Assembly (NCBI RefSeq): GCF_025698545.1
Contig: NC_068571.1
Location: 53,436,552-53,500,551, forward strand
Direction of reading: 5' to 3'
Length of the DNA: 64,000 bases
Source: Gossypium raimondii
Taxonomy: Eukaryota > Streptophyta > Magnoliopsida > Malvales > Malvaceae
Positions 45,651 through 58,000 of the stretch are shown here, piece by piece. The position numbers and the translations under genes are program-made. The first letter of the stretch is position 1. Every line of letters starts with the position of its first letter. The notes beneath the pieces are model-generated. The model was not told where the DNA came from, searched no databases, and saw only the letters and a list, made by a program, of their open reading frames with translations.

Positions 45651-46275
45651 GTTTGAGGGTTCAGGTTCAGGGTTTAAATTATAATTTTACTTGAAAAGTT
45701 AAATGTGTATTTATATATACTATAGATTTAATAATATAGTATATAAATGCACATTTAAGTAATAATTAAAAGTATTATCTTTTACAAAGTAAATTATATT
45801 ATTATGATTATATTTTATATATAAAATCAAATAAAAAACAAATAATAAGATTTTTAACAGAATCACAAATCTCAAACTTTTAATTTTATTATTCCAACTA
45901 AAATTTCATTTCGATTTTTTAAATTTGTTACTAAAACTTTTTTATCTTTTAGTCTTGTTAGTTTCAAAATTTTCTAATTTATTTCCAATAAAAGAGTATG
46001 GATCAAATTGAATAAAATGTAAAGATTGAGGACTAAGTTTTTATTATACCTTATATATAACACTAAAACAAATATTTATATCACCAAATAATTTACTATT
46101 TTTCTAAGTAGAGAAAGTAAAATGCAATCTAGGGCATAGTATAGAGGGTTTTGTGGTAGTTTTACTGTTATTAAAATGGATAGAAAAGAAGGAAAAGTAA
46201 TTAATTGGTTAACCTGTCAAAGAAGCCTCATCTTTATCTGCCTCCTCCAACAGTGTTTGATTGAACTTACTTTTG
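45651..46275. other. AT-rich region and POP5 promoter
   Basis: No coding exon. The sequence from about 46140 likely carries the POP5 promoter. Confidence 0.35.
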
Positions 46276-46506
46276 AAACCCTAAACTTAAGTATTGGTTT
46301 CTAATTGAGTCATGAGATTCTGAGTTAAGGTCTTGTTTGTGTTATCTTCTCTCTCCTGTATTTGATTTTTAGTTTTCGAAGATTGATTTCTTCTTGAGTC
46401 ATGTGATTTCGAGTTATATTTGATTTTCTGTTTTGTTTTTTTTATCCTAGTGCTTCATATTGTCTCATCTCATACACGCTCTCTCTGTTTACTTTTGAAA
46501 CCCTAA
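46276..46506 (+). promoter_or_regulatory. POP5 leader with two telo-boxes
   Basis: AAACCCTAA occurs at 46276-46284 and at 46498-46506. This motif is common near the start of plant ribosome-biogenesis and translation genes, which suits an RNase MRP/P subunit. A leader intron ending ATTATAGCAG just before the start codon is plausible. Confidence 0.55.
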
Positions 46507-46533
46507 TAACAATTATAGCAGGTATTCAATATA

Positions 46534-48005
46534 ATGGTAGGATTTAAGAACAGTTACATGGTTATGGAAGTACTGTTGGATCCAAATAAAGAAATTTCAG
46601 GGGATGATCCCATTGTAGTTACCCAATTTAACATCTCAAAAGCAATCAAGGATGGCATTCTTGTCAACTTCGGTGAATGTGGTCTAGCTTCTTCGCTCGG
46701 ATCTTTCCAAGGTATAATATGAACAATGGTGCTTGTTCTTGTTCGTTTGTTTTTTCCATTGATTGTTGTTGAATAGTTTTTTTTTTTTTTTCTAATGATC
46801 TTTCGACTCTTTTTTAATTTCATATGCAGTTAAATATGTCAATCCGATTACAAAGCTGTGTGTTATGAGAGCTTCAAGAGATGAATACCAAAAAATTTGG
46901 TCTTCAATAAGCATGGTTAGGAGTATTGGGAATTGTCCTGTGCTATTTAATTTGTTGGATCTTAGTGGTAAGTTCTTTAAATATGAAGCCAAATTGGCAT
47001 GTTCGTAAAATTTTAGTTGGCTTATTGGTTTAGTATAATGACAAGTTTTTATACAAGTTTTATTTGAATATGAAGCCAAAGCATGTTCGTGATATATTAG
47101 TTGGTTCATTTGTCAATAGAATTCAAGCTTTAAGAATCATTTTTACTGAACTATAAGGATGGTGTTTAAGAAAGCTGAAGAATATTTTAGCATGACAAGT
47201 TTTTTACCGAGCACTGGCTGTGGAATATGAAGAACGATTAAGCATCAAATTCTACCTCTTAGCCTGTGATGTAACTTAGGATTGGCAAAATAACCAAAAC
47301 CCATCGTGTTCGGACTCAATCCGACCCTATAGGGGCCTTTCCTTATGCTAATTGGGTTCAGAGGTTGGTCATTTTTATTGGAAAGTTTCATGGTTGGGTC
47401 AGGATGGTTTTATTTAAAATCCATCGTACCCCAATCCGGGAACTTTTCTAAAATACCTCTCTTCAAATTTCATAAATACTTCTCATATATTTTAGGTTTT
47501 ACGAGATTTTATTAGATATATTTGGATAGTTGGTAGATTTTTGGAAATGGAGCTGAAGTGTAAGTGTTTGTGTTTGTGTTAAGTGGTCTAGTTTGTCTGC
47601 TAGAACTCAAGTTCAGATTCAGGGCAGGTATAAGGTGAAAATGTTTTGAAGGCTGGGTTGGAGGTGAGATGGGCACAAACTCTGTCCTGTCTTGCCCTCA
47701 TTAACGGTTTGCACTCCACTTTTTACATGATTTGGATGTTGAAATACTTTGTATAATTCTAAGAAAAGTGTTTCAACAATTGCATGCTTTGGTATGAAAT
47801 TGAAATGTATAAAAAAGCTCAGATTTGTTAACCTCGAGCTTCTTTCTTTCTTCTAGGTAGTATAAAGGCATGTAAAACTGCTACCTTGAAGTGCGATGAG
47901 TTAAAATTCGAGCAATACAAGCTTATGGTTGGAGCATGCCTCTCGGCTGATGTTACCCAGCACATGCAGAACTGTCTTGAGAAGATTAGAATTTTAGAAC
48001 ACTAG
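46534..48005 (+). CDS. POP5: POP5, subunit of RNase MRP / RNase P
   Basis: Three exons join in phase: 46534-46711, 46830-46967 and 47857-48005 (465 nt, 154 aa). The protein starts MVGFKNSYMVMEVLLDPN and contains VNFGECGLASSLGSFQVKYV, ITKLCVMRASRDEYQ and MVRSIGNCPVLFNLLDLSG. It ends MQNCLEKIRILEH. These are the hallmarks of eukaryotic POP5, an RNA-binding scaffold protein of the nuclear/nucleolar RNase MRP and P ribonucleoproteins. The length matches Arabidopsis POP5 (about 151 aa). In plants, tRNA 5' processing is done by protein-only PRORP enzymes, so the likely main role is RNase MRP in pre-rRNA processing. Splice sites are canonical and no lesion is seen. Strong call. Confidence 0.94.
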
Positions 48006-48284
48006 AAGTGATCCACAGGTAGTAGCTGATTGCCCTGGGATGCTAGTATGCTACTATGCACTTATGAACTGAGATAAAATTGTTCAAATTTTGGATAGGC
48101 AAATTAGGCATTCATTTTTCACAATATTTGGAGTATCATCTTACCTAGGGTTGTAACTGAATTGAGCCTAAGTTGTAAAAAGCTCGACCTTGAGCTCAAT
48201 TGACTTTTACCTTTAAAGCTCAGGCTTGATTAAGCTTTTATTAAGTAAAGCCTGGGTTCAATTTCCATGCTTGAAATTATGGGG
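48006..48284 (+). other. POP5 3' flank
   Basis: Probable 3'UTR then spacer; no other feature. Confidence 0.4.
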
Positions 48285-49780
48285 TGTGACACTAAACCCC
48301 TAAACCCTATTTCTTGTTTCCAAAGATGAAGAAATTAAATTACAATGAGAGCGTACTTAAAGATTAATACACTACAAATAATTTGCCATATACCAATGCT
48401 TATTTTATTGACTACCTAATTCCGTAAGTATAAATGGGTCTATACTAAAAAATTACTTTTTTGTCAATATATGATGAGCCTATACCAGCTCGTCCTATTA
48501 GTGTCAGTATAGGAGTACCTATAGTGACAGATTAATTTATTGGAATTATATATACCGAAGATACTTTTACTGTCTTCCATATAGGATGTATTCTAGAAAT
48601 GTTAAGATATGTCATAGATACCTATACTTTTTTATAAATTTGAAATTTAGTCCTTATATTTATATTTCTAGAAATTTAGTCTCTTTACTTTTCAGAATTT
48701 CAAGTTTAATTATTAACTTATTATAATTATTATTTTTAAATCTAGGATAATTACAAAGTCTTTTATTTAGTTACATGGTTACCAAGTGAGTATTTTGATA
48801 AAAGTACTATGACTAAATTTTTACTAAATTTCAAAAAAAAAATAGCAGTATTAGCAATTTGACTTATATTTTGAAGTATGAAAACTACAAGGACTAAATT
48901 TCAAATATGTAAAACGAAAAGTTAGAAAATAGTTTTCCCAAAAAGCTACAGTAGAGGTGCTCATGGGCCATTTAAGTAGAAAAATAGTGGCAGCATTGAC
49001 ATCATTACGATAAGAAGTGAGTATGGTTAATGATGGATCACTATTGACAGAATTAACTGTTAAGCCAACTTTTCTTTCTCAAATTCTAGATGAACAGATG
49101 AAAGATGGATCTGTATGAGTTGTGCTAAGTTGGCATATAGTATACACCCAAGTGATATGAGTTGGCGTAATGAGTTTGTATGTCTCCTGCATACGCTAGT
49201 GGGTGTACTTTGTGTTATATGTGTATGATCTTAAGAAAGGTTTAGATAATGTATTAAGTGATGTATTGTATGATTTTTTTTTGGAACTCAGTAAGTTCAT
49301 TTGAACTTACTCTATTATCATTTTTCCTTTTTAGGATTTGTTGATTGAAGGAAGATTTTATTCAAGGACTATGCCATAGTGCTATTAAGATTGTAAGATG
49401 ACTGCTTTGTGTCTATATCATGCATGTCTTTTGGGGTGGCGCATAAGTGTATTTTGAAAACGATGTGTACAAAGAACTTTTGTTCATTAAAACTCTATTT
49501 TGACGAGGTTTTTATGAAGTACTAATATTTGGATTTAAGCCAATACATTATGTTTATGAATGTATCATATTTGAAATTATACGCCATATGAATTGTATAT
49601 TATTTTCAAATTAAAGATATTTCCTTCAATTGAGTAAAATAATAGCTTAAATATGATTTATATCTATAACTTGTAAGAATTCTTCAAAGCTTCCATTGAA
49701 ATGTTTTTAAGTTAGTTTGTTTTCAAGTAGTAATAAGCCATTATTGGATCTTATTAAATGGTCGGGTTTGGTGTGTTACA
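48285..49780 (+). mobile_element. Possible Gypsy solo LTR (~1.5 kb)
   Basis: Starts TGTGACACTAAACCCC and ends GTCGGGTTTGGTGTGTTACA, complementary-looking ends like the other TGTAACAC LTRs here. An internal motif (GTAAGTTCATTTGAACTTACT then a T-rich stretch and GGATTTG) resembles the distal part of the 36270 element. No matching target duplication was found (TGGGG versus AGTGT), so borders or class may be wrong. Confidence 0.4.
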
Positions 49781-50030
49781 AGTGTTTAGCAATTATATTT
49801 TAAATTTGATTTCAAATTTCAAATTTCAAATTTTGAAATTTATTATTTATGATTTATGAATTCATTATTTCTAAATTTTTTTGTTTGGGAATTAAAATTT
49901 TTGAAATTTCTAGATTTTGAATTATTCTAAATTCATTGTTTGGATACTTTAGATTTAAATTTCAACTAATTCTAAGCTTTAAAAATATTAATTTAATTAT
50001 TTAAGAGGATTTTGAATATTGTTGTTTCAA
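49781..50030. other. Low-complexity AT-rich DNA
   Basis: Repeated TTTCAAATTT and AAATTCATT motifs; no gene. Confidence 0.4.
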
Positions 50031-50700
50031 CTTGACTAGATCGGCCGGTCGGATTAGGAGCCAATCATGGTACCTATCAAAAGAAAAGCTTAAATCAGTT
50101 GACTCGAGAATTGGTATGAACCAATTGATTGGGCGATAAAACCATATTTTTTTATTTTTAATATTTTTATTAAAAAACTATTTTCAAATTCTTTTGCAAT
50201 TGAATTGATATGAACTTTATATAATCATAGATATTATAGTATAAATAATAACAACAATGTTATCTTTCAAAATTAAAAAATATCTAAAACATTAAATCTT
50301 TTAAGTAATATGAAGAAATCTAAATATTATTTGAGGCCAAAATTGCAAAATATTATGAACTAAATTATTGTACAAATATATACTATATTGATATCATACA
50401 TGTAAAGAGCTTAGCTAAAATAGATTTGATTTCTAGGAAGGCCTGAAAAAATCAGATTAGCCGGTTACACTAATTGGATTGGGAATCAATCAGGGTATCA
50501 GTCCAGGATAAGAGATAAGATCGGTTAACTCGTGAATCGATTGAACCGATGGACCGACAGAATCGATAGTCAAATTGGTTCAACCGATTTTATCTATTTT
50601 AAATTTTTATATTTTAAATAATTTATTCAACTAGACTTATTGGATTGATTGAACTGGTTGAATCGAGTGCTGATGGTCGGATCGGTTCGTCTACCAGTTT
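50031..50700. repeat. Two diverged copies of an AACCGATT-rich dispersed repeat
   Basis: About 50040-50150 and 50450-50700 share an ordered set of motifs: (C/G)CCGGT, GGGAATCAATCAGGGTA / AGGAGCCAATCATGGTA, GTTAACTCGTGAATCG / GTTGACTCGAGAATTG, then (G)AACCGAT. Similar GGTT-AACC-rich repeats are widespread in plant genomes. The class is unknown to me. Confidence 0.45.
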
Positions 50701-52072
50701 GATTCTAAAAATCTTGTGCTTCGTTGATATATTATAAGTAAAAATAGTTATTTATTGTTTGGATTTTGAAGTTTAAAGAAAGAGAATAAATAAATTCTCT
50801 TTTTTTAATTTTAATTAATTTTGGATTTTGAAAATTTCTAATCTTGCCCCTTAACGGGTGCTGAGGTTAGGCCATGCTGAGGAGTTTGAATATTACAAGT
50901 ATGGTTTGATATGGTTTGATATAAGTGTATTAAACAGCGAAGAGTAGGGGCGGCAAAATAGGGGAAGTTGGTAAAGCCCCAAAAAATGAGGTTTTTTATT
51001 TATTTATCTGGTGGAGATAAAAATAGGTTTGTAGTTTATTTACTTTAATGGGTATTTACGTTCTTATAACTAATATGCTTGATCATGGTAGTATTCTTTT
51101 TTGACGTCTTATTGATGGTAGTATTAACTAATTAATTATTAAAAAAGAGAAGAAAATTCTTTAGACTCGACTTACGTTACGTACGTTGCTATTTGCTATT
51201 TGTGGGTGGAAATGTTTGTGGGATCAGATCTCATCACTTGGCCTCGTATCTTCTCTTCGCTTAGTTTGTGCTGTGCATGATCATCCATCTCCTGCATTTC
51301 ATTAGTTGCAGTTGCAAGTACTCTTCCTTCGTCCTTTTCTTCAATGCTTTTGGAAATGATTTCTCCATTCTTTCTTCCACGCACACCCGCATCAACCGCA
51401 GGCTGCTTCTTTTCTTTTCTTTCCTTCGTTGCGCTATTGCTCTGCCCTTTCCGCTGTCACCCAATTCTATCTTTTATTATTTTCGATTCTCTCTTTTTTT
51501 TCCCCATTGAAATTCCTTTCTCAAGTCGTATTTGAATCGCCAGCCAAATCTTAATTTTCTTTGATTTGCTTTGCTGTTTGTTTTCACATTTCTATTTCTA
51601 CTAGCCTATTAGGTAGACATTTATTTCCTGAAATCTGGTAATAAACACTGCACTGCCTATGCATCAAATTTCTGGTCCTACATCCCACCTTAGTAGCTCA
51701 ATCATAATAATCAGTTAGTAATGCGTAAGCCTTCAATTTCGAACCCTCAAATCTCATGTATTCGCTTCTTCACACTACCCTTGTTTTTCATTTGGATTAT
51801 TTCTATCACTCGACGCTCTAAAATTTTCCTAATATACAGCTGAGCCGTTCCTTTCAAAATCTACGTTCAATTTGCTATCTTAAAACATGCTTTTAATGTT
51901 TATTAAGCACGCTTGCTTGCTTGTACCATCACTTTGATACTGTATTTGTTTCCCATCTTGCCCTTTTCAGATTGTGGTCGGGTTCCAATAAACTGATCAG
52001 CATTCCATTAGTGGTCTTTTCCCTCCCACAGTGATGCAGTGATATGGTAAGATAAGGAAACTGACTGATGCA
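50701..52072 (+). other. Promoter and 5'UTR of the GT14 gene
   Basis: From about 51190 the sequence becomes CT-rich and leader-like. A leader intron ending CCTCCCACAG (about 52030) or another AG before the start codon is possible. Exact transcription start not assignable. Upstream part is AT-rich spacer. Confidence 0.4.
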
Positions 52073-55000
52073 ATGAAGGCAACTCGTGCATGGCAGCGAC
52101 GCATCAAAGATATTCTTCTCATGTCTGGTTCAAGGCAGCGCTCGCGTCTAAAGAGGCCAGTTTGGATTATTGTATTGGTAACTTTTGTGATCATATTCTT
52201 GATTACTGCCTTTCTGTACCCTCCAACAACATCGGCAGCCTGCTATATCTTTTCTTCTAGAGATTGTACTTTGTTCAACGAGCCATCAATATTTACTGCC
52301 AGGGAGTTAAGTGATGAAGAGACAAGATCTCACGTTGTATTTAGGGAAATCCTCAACACACCTCCCATCCAATCCAAGAATCCAAAAATTGCTTTCCTGT
52401 TTTTGACTCCAGGGACGCTATATTTTGAGCCACTTTGGGATAAGTTCTTTCGTGTAAGAATTTGTTCCTTGATCAGTATTATTTTTGTCTTGGCTTTGCA
52501 TCAATTATGCAACTTCTCCTTTGCAAGTATTGCCAATAAGAATTCTTCTATTTCATTCTAGGAGTTTTCGTTGCATGGTTTTGTTGTTTTTATTATTTGA
52601 CTTGCATTTTTTATAGACTTTGATTTGTGTGTTCGACTCCTTCGCGTTTAGCATTCAGCATTTAGATTAAGTACCAAGTAGCGGCGAGCTTTTTTAATGT
52701 CAGTATCTGTTGAGTGACCCCACAAAAAAAAAAAAACTAAAAATCAACTTCTTGGAGTGACATAATTAACTGGGCTCTAAATTTGGTATCAGGTTTTGCA
52801 AGTGCGAAAGAAGTCCCTAAATTCTTGTGCCTAATGCGTGCACAGTTTCAAGATTTATTTCCAGGCTTTCCAAGCTACTCTAATCGCTCGCTAGCCTGTG
52901 ATTTCTTTCTTTCCTTTTTAAAGTTTCCAAAGGCAACAAATTACAGCAAAATTTGAACATATCAATATATGCTTTTGCTGGGGGCCGGATACCAACTTCA
53001 ATAACTTATATGCTTACTTGATTGAAAGTTTTAATTCACTATTTTATCTTTTTTAATTTCTGTCTCTGCTATCTAGTGCGATTTCTGAACCTCTCGAAGT
53101 CGATATTATAACTCATTAATTAACATTTTCCTGCAGGGCCATGAGGATAGATTCTCTGTTTATGTACATGCTTCCAGAGAAAAGCCAGTACACACAAGTC
53201 ATTATTTTATTGGTCGAGATATTCACAGAGAAACGGTAGGTGGAAGGACTTGCATTAAAAAGGGTTGAGAGATTCATGATGGAATTTTACTCTGACTGAA
53301 TGTTATTGGCCTCTTATCCATATGAAAGGAATTGTTGAATTAGTTTCTGTCAAAATTCTATACTTCGTTTTTATTCCTACTATTTGGCTGAAATATATAT
53401 GGGGAACTTATACATTTTTTTTTCTTAATCTTCTGCCTACTTAAAAGGTTCTCAAGCGCAAAGAAGGGAAAAAGAAAAAGAAACTTTCAAAGGATGGGCG
53501 GGCACGTGCAATTTTGGTTTTGATGATGCCCCCTTTTGTTCCCCAAATTCTGATGAATTCAGTCTTCTTCATTCTTTATTTTAAAATTGCTTTTCCATCA
53601 TTAAATTCACACGTCTGCTTGAATATACTATATAGTGCCTCCTAAGAAGCAGGTATCAAAATGCAGGTGGTTTGGGGAAAATTTTCCATGGTCGATATTG
53701 AGAGGAGACTGTTGGCACGTTCACTTTTAGATCCTGATAACCAGCAGTTTGTGTTGCTTTCAGATAGGTAGTTAAGGCATCACATTTCATGCCATAAGAT
53801 TCTCATCATAGGTACTACTCATCTAAACTTTTCCCCTTTTTAAACCTTCTTCTGCAGTTGTGTACCACTACACAACTTTGACTATGTTTACAACTACCTG
53901 ATGCTCACTAATGTCAGCTTTATTGACTGGTAAGCAACATCTTTATCCTGTCATATAACGGGGTGTGAAATCCCCTATCATTTCTTGTGGTAAATATTAA
54001 GAGTATTTGAACACTACTTTTTCCTCATTTGATCAGTTTTGTTGATCTTGGTCCACATGGAACTGGGAGGTATTCAGAGCGTATGATGCCCGAAGTTGAG
54101 AAGAACGCTTTTCGGAAAGGTTCACAGGTATATTATTTACCGATTCCAATATTTCAATTCTAGAGTGGAATGTGGTTCGTAGTTCTGTCTTCAGAACTGT
54201 GGGCATGTTCTCCAACTGCTATGTGTGGCTATTACCAAGCTCTTTCCAGTTACCGTCTGTTAGAATAGCCCCGTTGTCTGGTATTGCTATTCCTGCCTTT
54301 TTTGCAAATATATTTTAGATATGTTTTTCTTGAGTGGGAGCCACATCTTGAAGACTGCTAGTTGATAGATTTGCAATTGAACTTGCCCCTTTCTTTACTC
54401 CCCATAGCTTTTACAAGTTATACTATGGTGGATGGGGATATTGAAACTATGCTCATTTCTTGTAAATATGAAAGAAAAATAAGATGCTGTTGGAAGGGAT
54501 ACAATAAACAAACTCTCAAAAGGAAGAAAGAAGTGTAGAACAAACTTGGTTGTTTTTACTTGACTGCTAAAAAAGATTTTACACAAATAGTAGAAAACCT
54601 TATCTAAACTATATCTTGAACACCAATCATTTGTGTCAATATAATCTTTCTTATTCAAAACATAATCCTGATCTAAATCCTAGTCATCATCTTTATCTAA
54701 AATTTCTCACAAGGATTATGATTGATCACTAAAAGATAATAACAAATCTAGTTAAAATAAAATAATATTAACAATATTTTAAACATTAAATGCTATTTCA
54801 ATGGAAACATCAAGAGTTTTCCTCAATTTTCAAATTGTCTTAGTCAAAATATTTGCAAGTTGGCCTTTTGAGCAGCAGAGGACCAACTTTACTTCATTTT
54901 TTGCTTCAACTTCTCGAATAAAATGGTACTTACTCTTTATGTGCTTGGTTCGGCCATAGAAAACTGGATTTTTCTCCGTTGCCACAACTGATTGATTATC

Positions 55001-58000
55001 GCAATTTATCCCTGTTGCCTTATTTTGAGTCAAGCCCAAATTTGGCAACAATTTTCTCAACCGGATTTATTGATTCACAATGAATGCAATATATTCTGCT
55101 TCTGTAGTTAATTTTGCCACATTTTATTGCTTCTTTGAGTTTCATGCAAATATAGTTAAACCAATCATAAATAGATAGCCTAAAGTGCTTCTCATACCAT
55201 CACATGATTCAGTCCAATCCCTATCTATATAGCTCAACAATTTCACTTCAGATGAGTTGTGGAATAAAACACCAAAATCAATTACCTCAACACTCTTTTC
55301 TTGTTTGGAAAGAAGACTGACGACAAACATCATGTTTGGTCTAGTTGTCAGATACAACAAGCAATCAATAATTAGTTTTATCAACCTTGGTAGAAGTATC
55401 TTTTCGCTGAGCTTTTCATTTTAAGCCAATGGTGTGTCAACTTTGCAATTCTCCATCTTGAATTTTTTTTTGTTTTGCACTTGCTTGGCATAGTTGTTGA
55501 GAAATGCTAATATTCCTTGTTTGGATAGAGGAATCTCTATTCCAAAAAAGTAGGACTCCTCTCCCAAGTCTTTCATTTCGAATACCTTCATCATTTAATT
55601 TTGAATTGTTGCTCCAATTCAGAGTTGCTCCTTATCACTAGTATGTAATCAACATATAGAGAAACAACCAACAAGTCATTATTGTCAATAACTTTGGCAT
55701 CCAATGTAACCTCATTAAGAGTCTTTTTGAATCTCAACCTCAGCAAAGGATCATCTATTCTAGAATACCAAGCTCTTAGAGCTTGTTTCAATCCATACAA
55801 AGCCTTTTCCAAAAGATAAACTTTGGCTTCCTTATCTTTAATAACAAAGCTTTCAAGTTGTGCAATGTAGATGTCCTCATGAAGATAACCATTCAATAAT
55901 GTTGATTTAACATCAAGTTGAAATACTTTCTAACTTTTTTGTGCTGCTAAGGCTAATAACAACCTTATTGTGTCCGGCCTCGGGACTAGAGCATATGTTT
56001 CTAAAAAATATGATACTGTTGAGTGTAATTTGGTGTTGAGTTTGTTGATAGAACCATCCAGATTCAAATTGGTTCTATAAATCCATTTGACTCCAACAAT
56101 GTTCTTGTTGCTAGGTTTATTGATAAGCATCCAAGTTTGATTCTTTTCAATCATTAGAAAGTCTTCCTTCACGGCATCTCTCCATTTTTAAAATTTGAAG
56201 GCCTTTTCAAAGATTGCAGGTTCAAGTATATCAACATTTGCCCTTTGATACGTCAGTAAGTGGTCTGATTCCACTTACTGGATTATGATCAGTGATTTCT
56301 TCATCAAAAATGAAATCTTCTTATTGTTGAGAGTTCAAATATGTTATACTTTGTTTGACATGTTGTTCATTTGTTTCCCAATTCCATGTTGCATGTTCAT
56401 TAAACTTCACAATTTTACTTATAATCACCTTGCTTGTGAGTGGATTGTAAGCTCTATGGCATTTTGTGATGTAGCTATAGCCTAGGAAAATGTAAATTTC
56501 TACCTTTTGATGAAGTTTGTCCCATTTAACCTCGAGAACATGCACATAACAAATGCTTCGAAAATTTTTTAGATGATAAATTGAAGGTTTAGTGTCATAC
56601 CATCTCTTATATGGAGTCCTTCCTTTCAAGGATTTGGTTGGTAACCTGTTAAGTAGATAGACAATAATGTTGGCTACTTTTGCCCAAAATTTCTTAACAA
56701 GCCTCTTTTCAAATAGCATGCATCTAGGCATTTCCATAATGGTTTTGAGTTTCCCATCACTAACACCATTTTGTTCTGGAGTATAAATTACAATCAATTG
56801 GTGTTCAATATCTGCAATTCTTCAAAACTCATCAAATCTATCATGTGTATTTAATACCATTATTTGACCTAATTATTTCTATTTTGCAATAGCGTGATTT
56901 ACAAGTCAGGCCTTGAACCCCAAAACAAATTTGCAACCTCAGATTTTGTTTCGTAAAATATATTCAATACATTCTGGTAAAACTATTTATAAAAATGATG
57001 AAATATCTATTGCCATTCAAGGATATAATTTTTATCGACCCACAAACATCGAATTAATTGCAGCTTTTTATAAGCTTTTCTAGCCATGTTATTTGGAAAA
57101 AAGAAGTTTGCTTATCATTCGAAGCTAGTATACTTCATAAAAATTAGAATGCTCTGCAATTGCAAGCTTGTTGAGCACAACTTCATTCATATGTATGTGA
57201 TTCAGGGCTTTGTAGTTGAAGTTGTAACACCCTTATCCTCTTGATGGACGGTACAGATAGGAGATGCTACTGGAAAACGTATGCACCAAAACCTATAAAT
57301 TCCTTGATAATTTCGATTGTTGAAGCATTTCCATAAAATCATAAAAGATCGTTTAAAATCATTCTATAGCTTTAGAAACTTTTTAAAACTAAGATCATTT
57401 TGGGGGTGTGATTGGGAGTGTTTGAGGTTAAGAACGAACCCTCGAAACCCAGAATGGGTCAAAATGCTGGAACAACGCATAACGACGTTGGGCCATGTGA
57501 CATCGAGTTGTCACTTGCTGGTTAGGCAAAGTCACGATGTGGTTTAGGTGAAGTCGTGATGTTGAAAAGCCAAGCTCGAGACATCACCTATTGTGCAACC
57601 CAAAAACACTTCATATTGTCCCAAAATCACCTCCAAACAGAGCATGCATAAAACATACTCTGATATTTCCCAAATACAAGTAAATCATCCCAAAACATGT
57701 TTAGTCATACTACTCATGTAAAGCAAGTTTAATATCATACAAAACATTTTCCAAGTAAAGAAATGGTACTATGAATGCATAGTTAACTAGAATTTCAAAC
57801 ATAATATGGTTAAACAAGACCATTAGAGCCTCCAACATAACAACTCGATAACAAGTAACTCAAAATACCAAGTGGAAATGAACCTAGCACATTTATACAT
57901 GCTGACACCCTAGTTACATGCCACAAGTCATAAATGCACTAAGTTCATAGTTTTGATGATCTTGTTAATAGTGTAATGATTTTGAGTCAAGTCAAGCTTC

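Noticed and set aside
51196..51535. Overlapping ORFs on both strands upstream of GT14
   Set aside because: Located in the CT-rich leader region; frames on both strands are by-products of low complexity.
57317..57547. 76-codon ORF in the nested LTR
   Set aside because: Non-coding LTR sequence; no protein similarity recognised.
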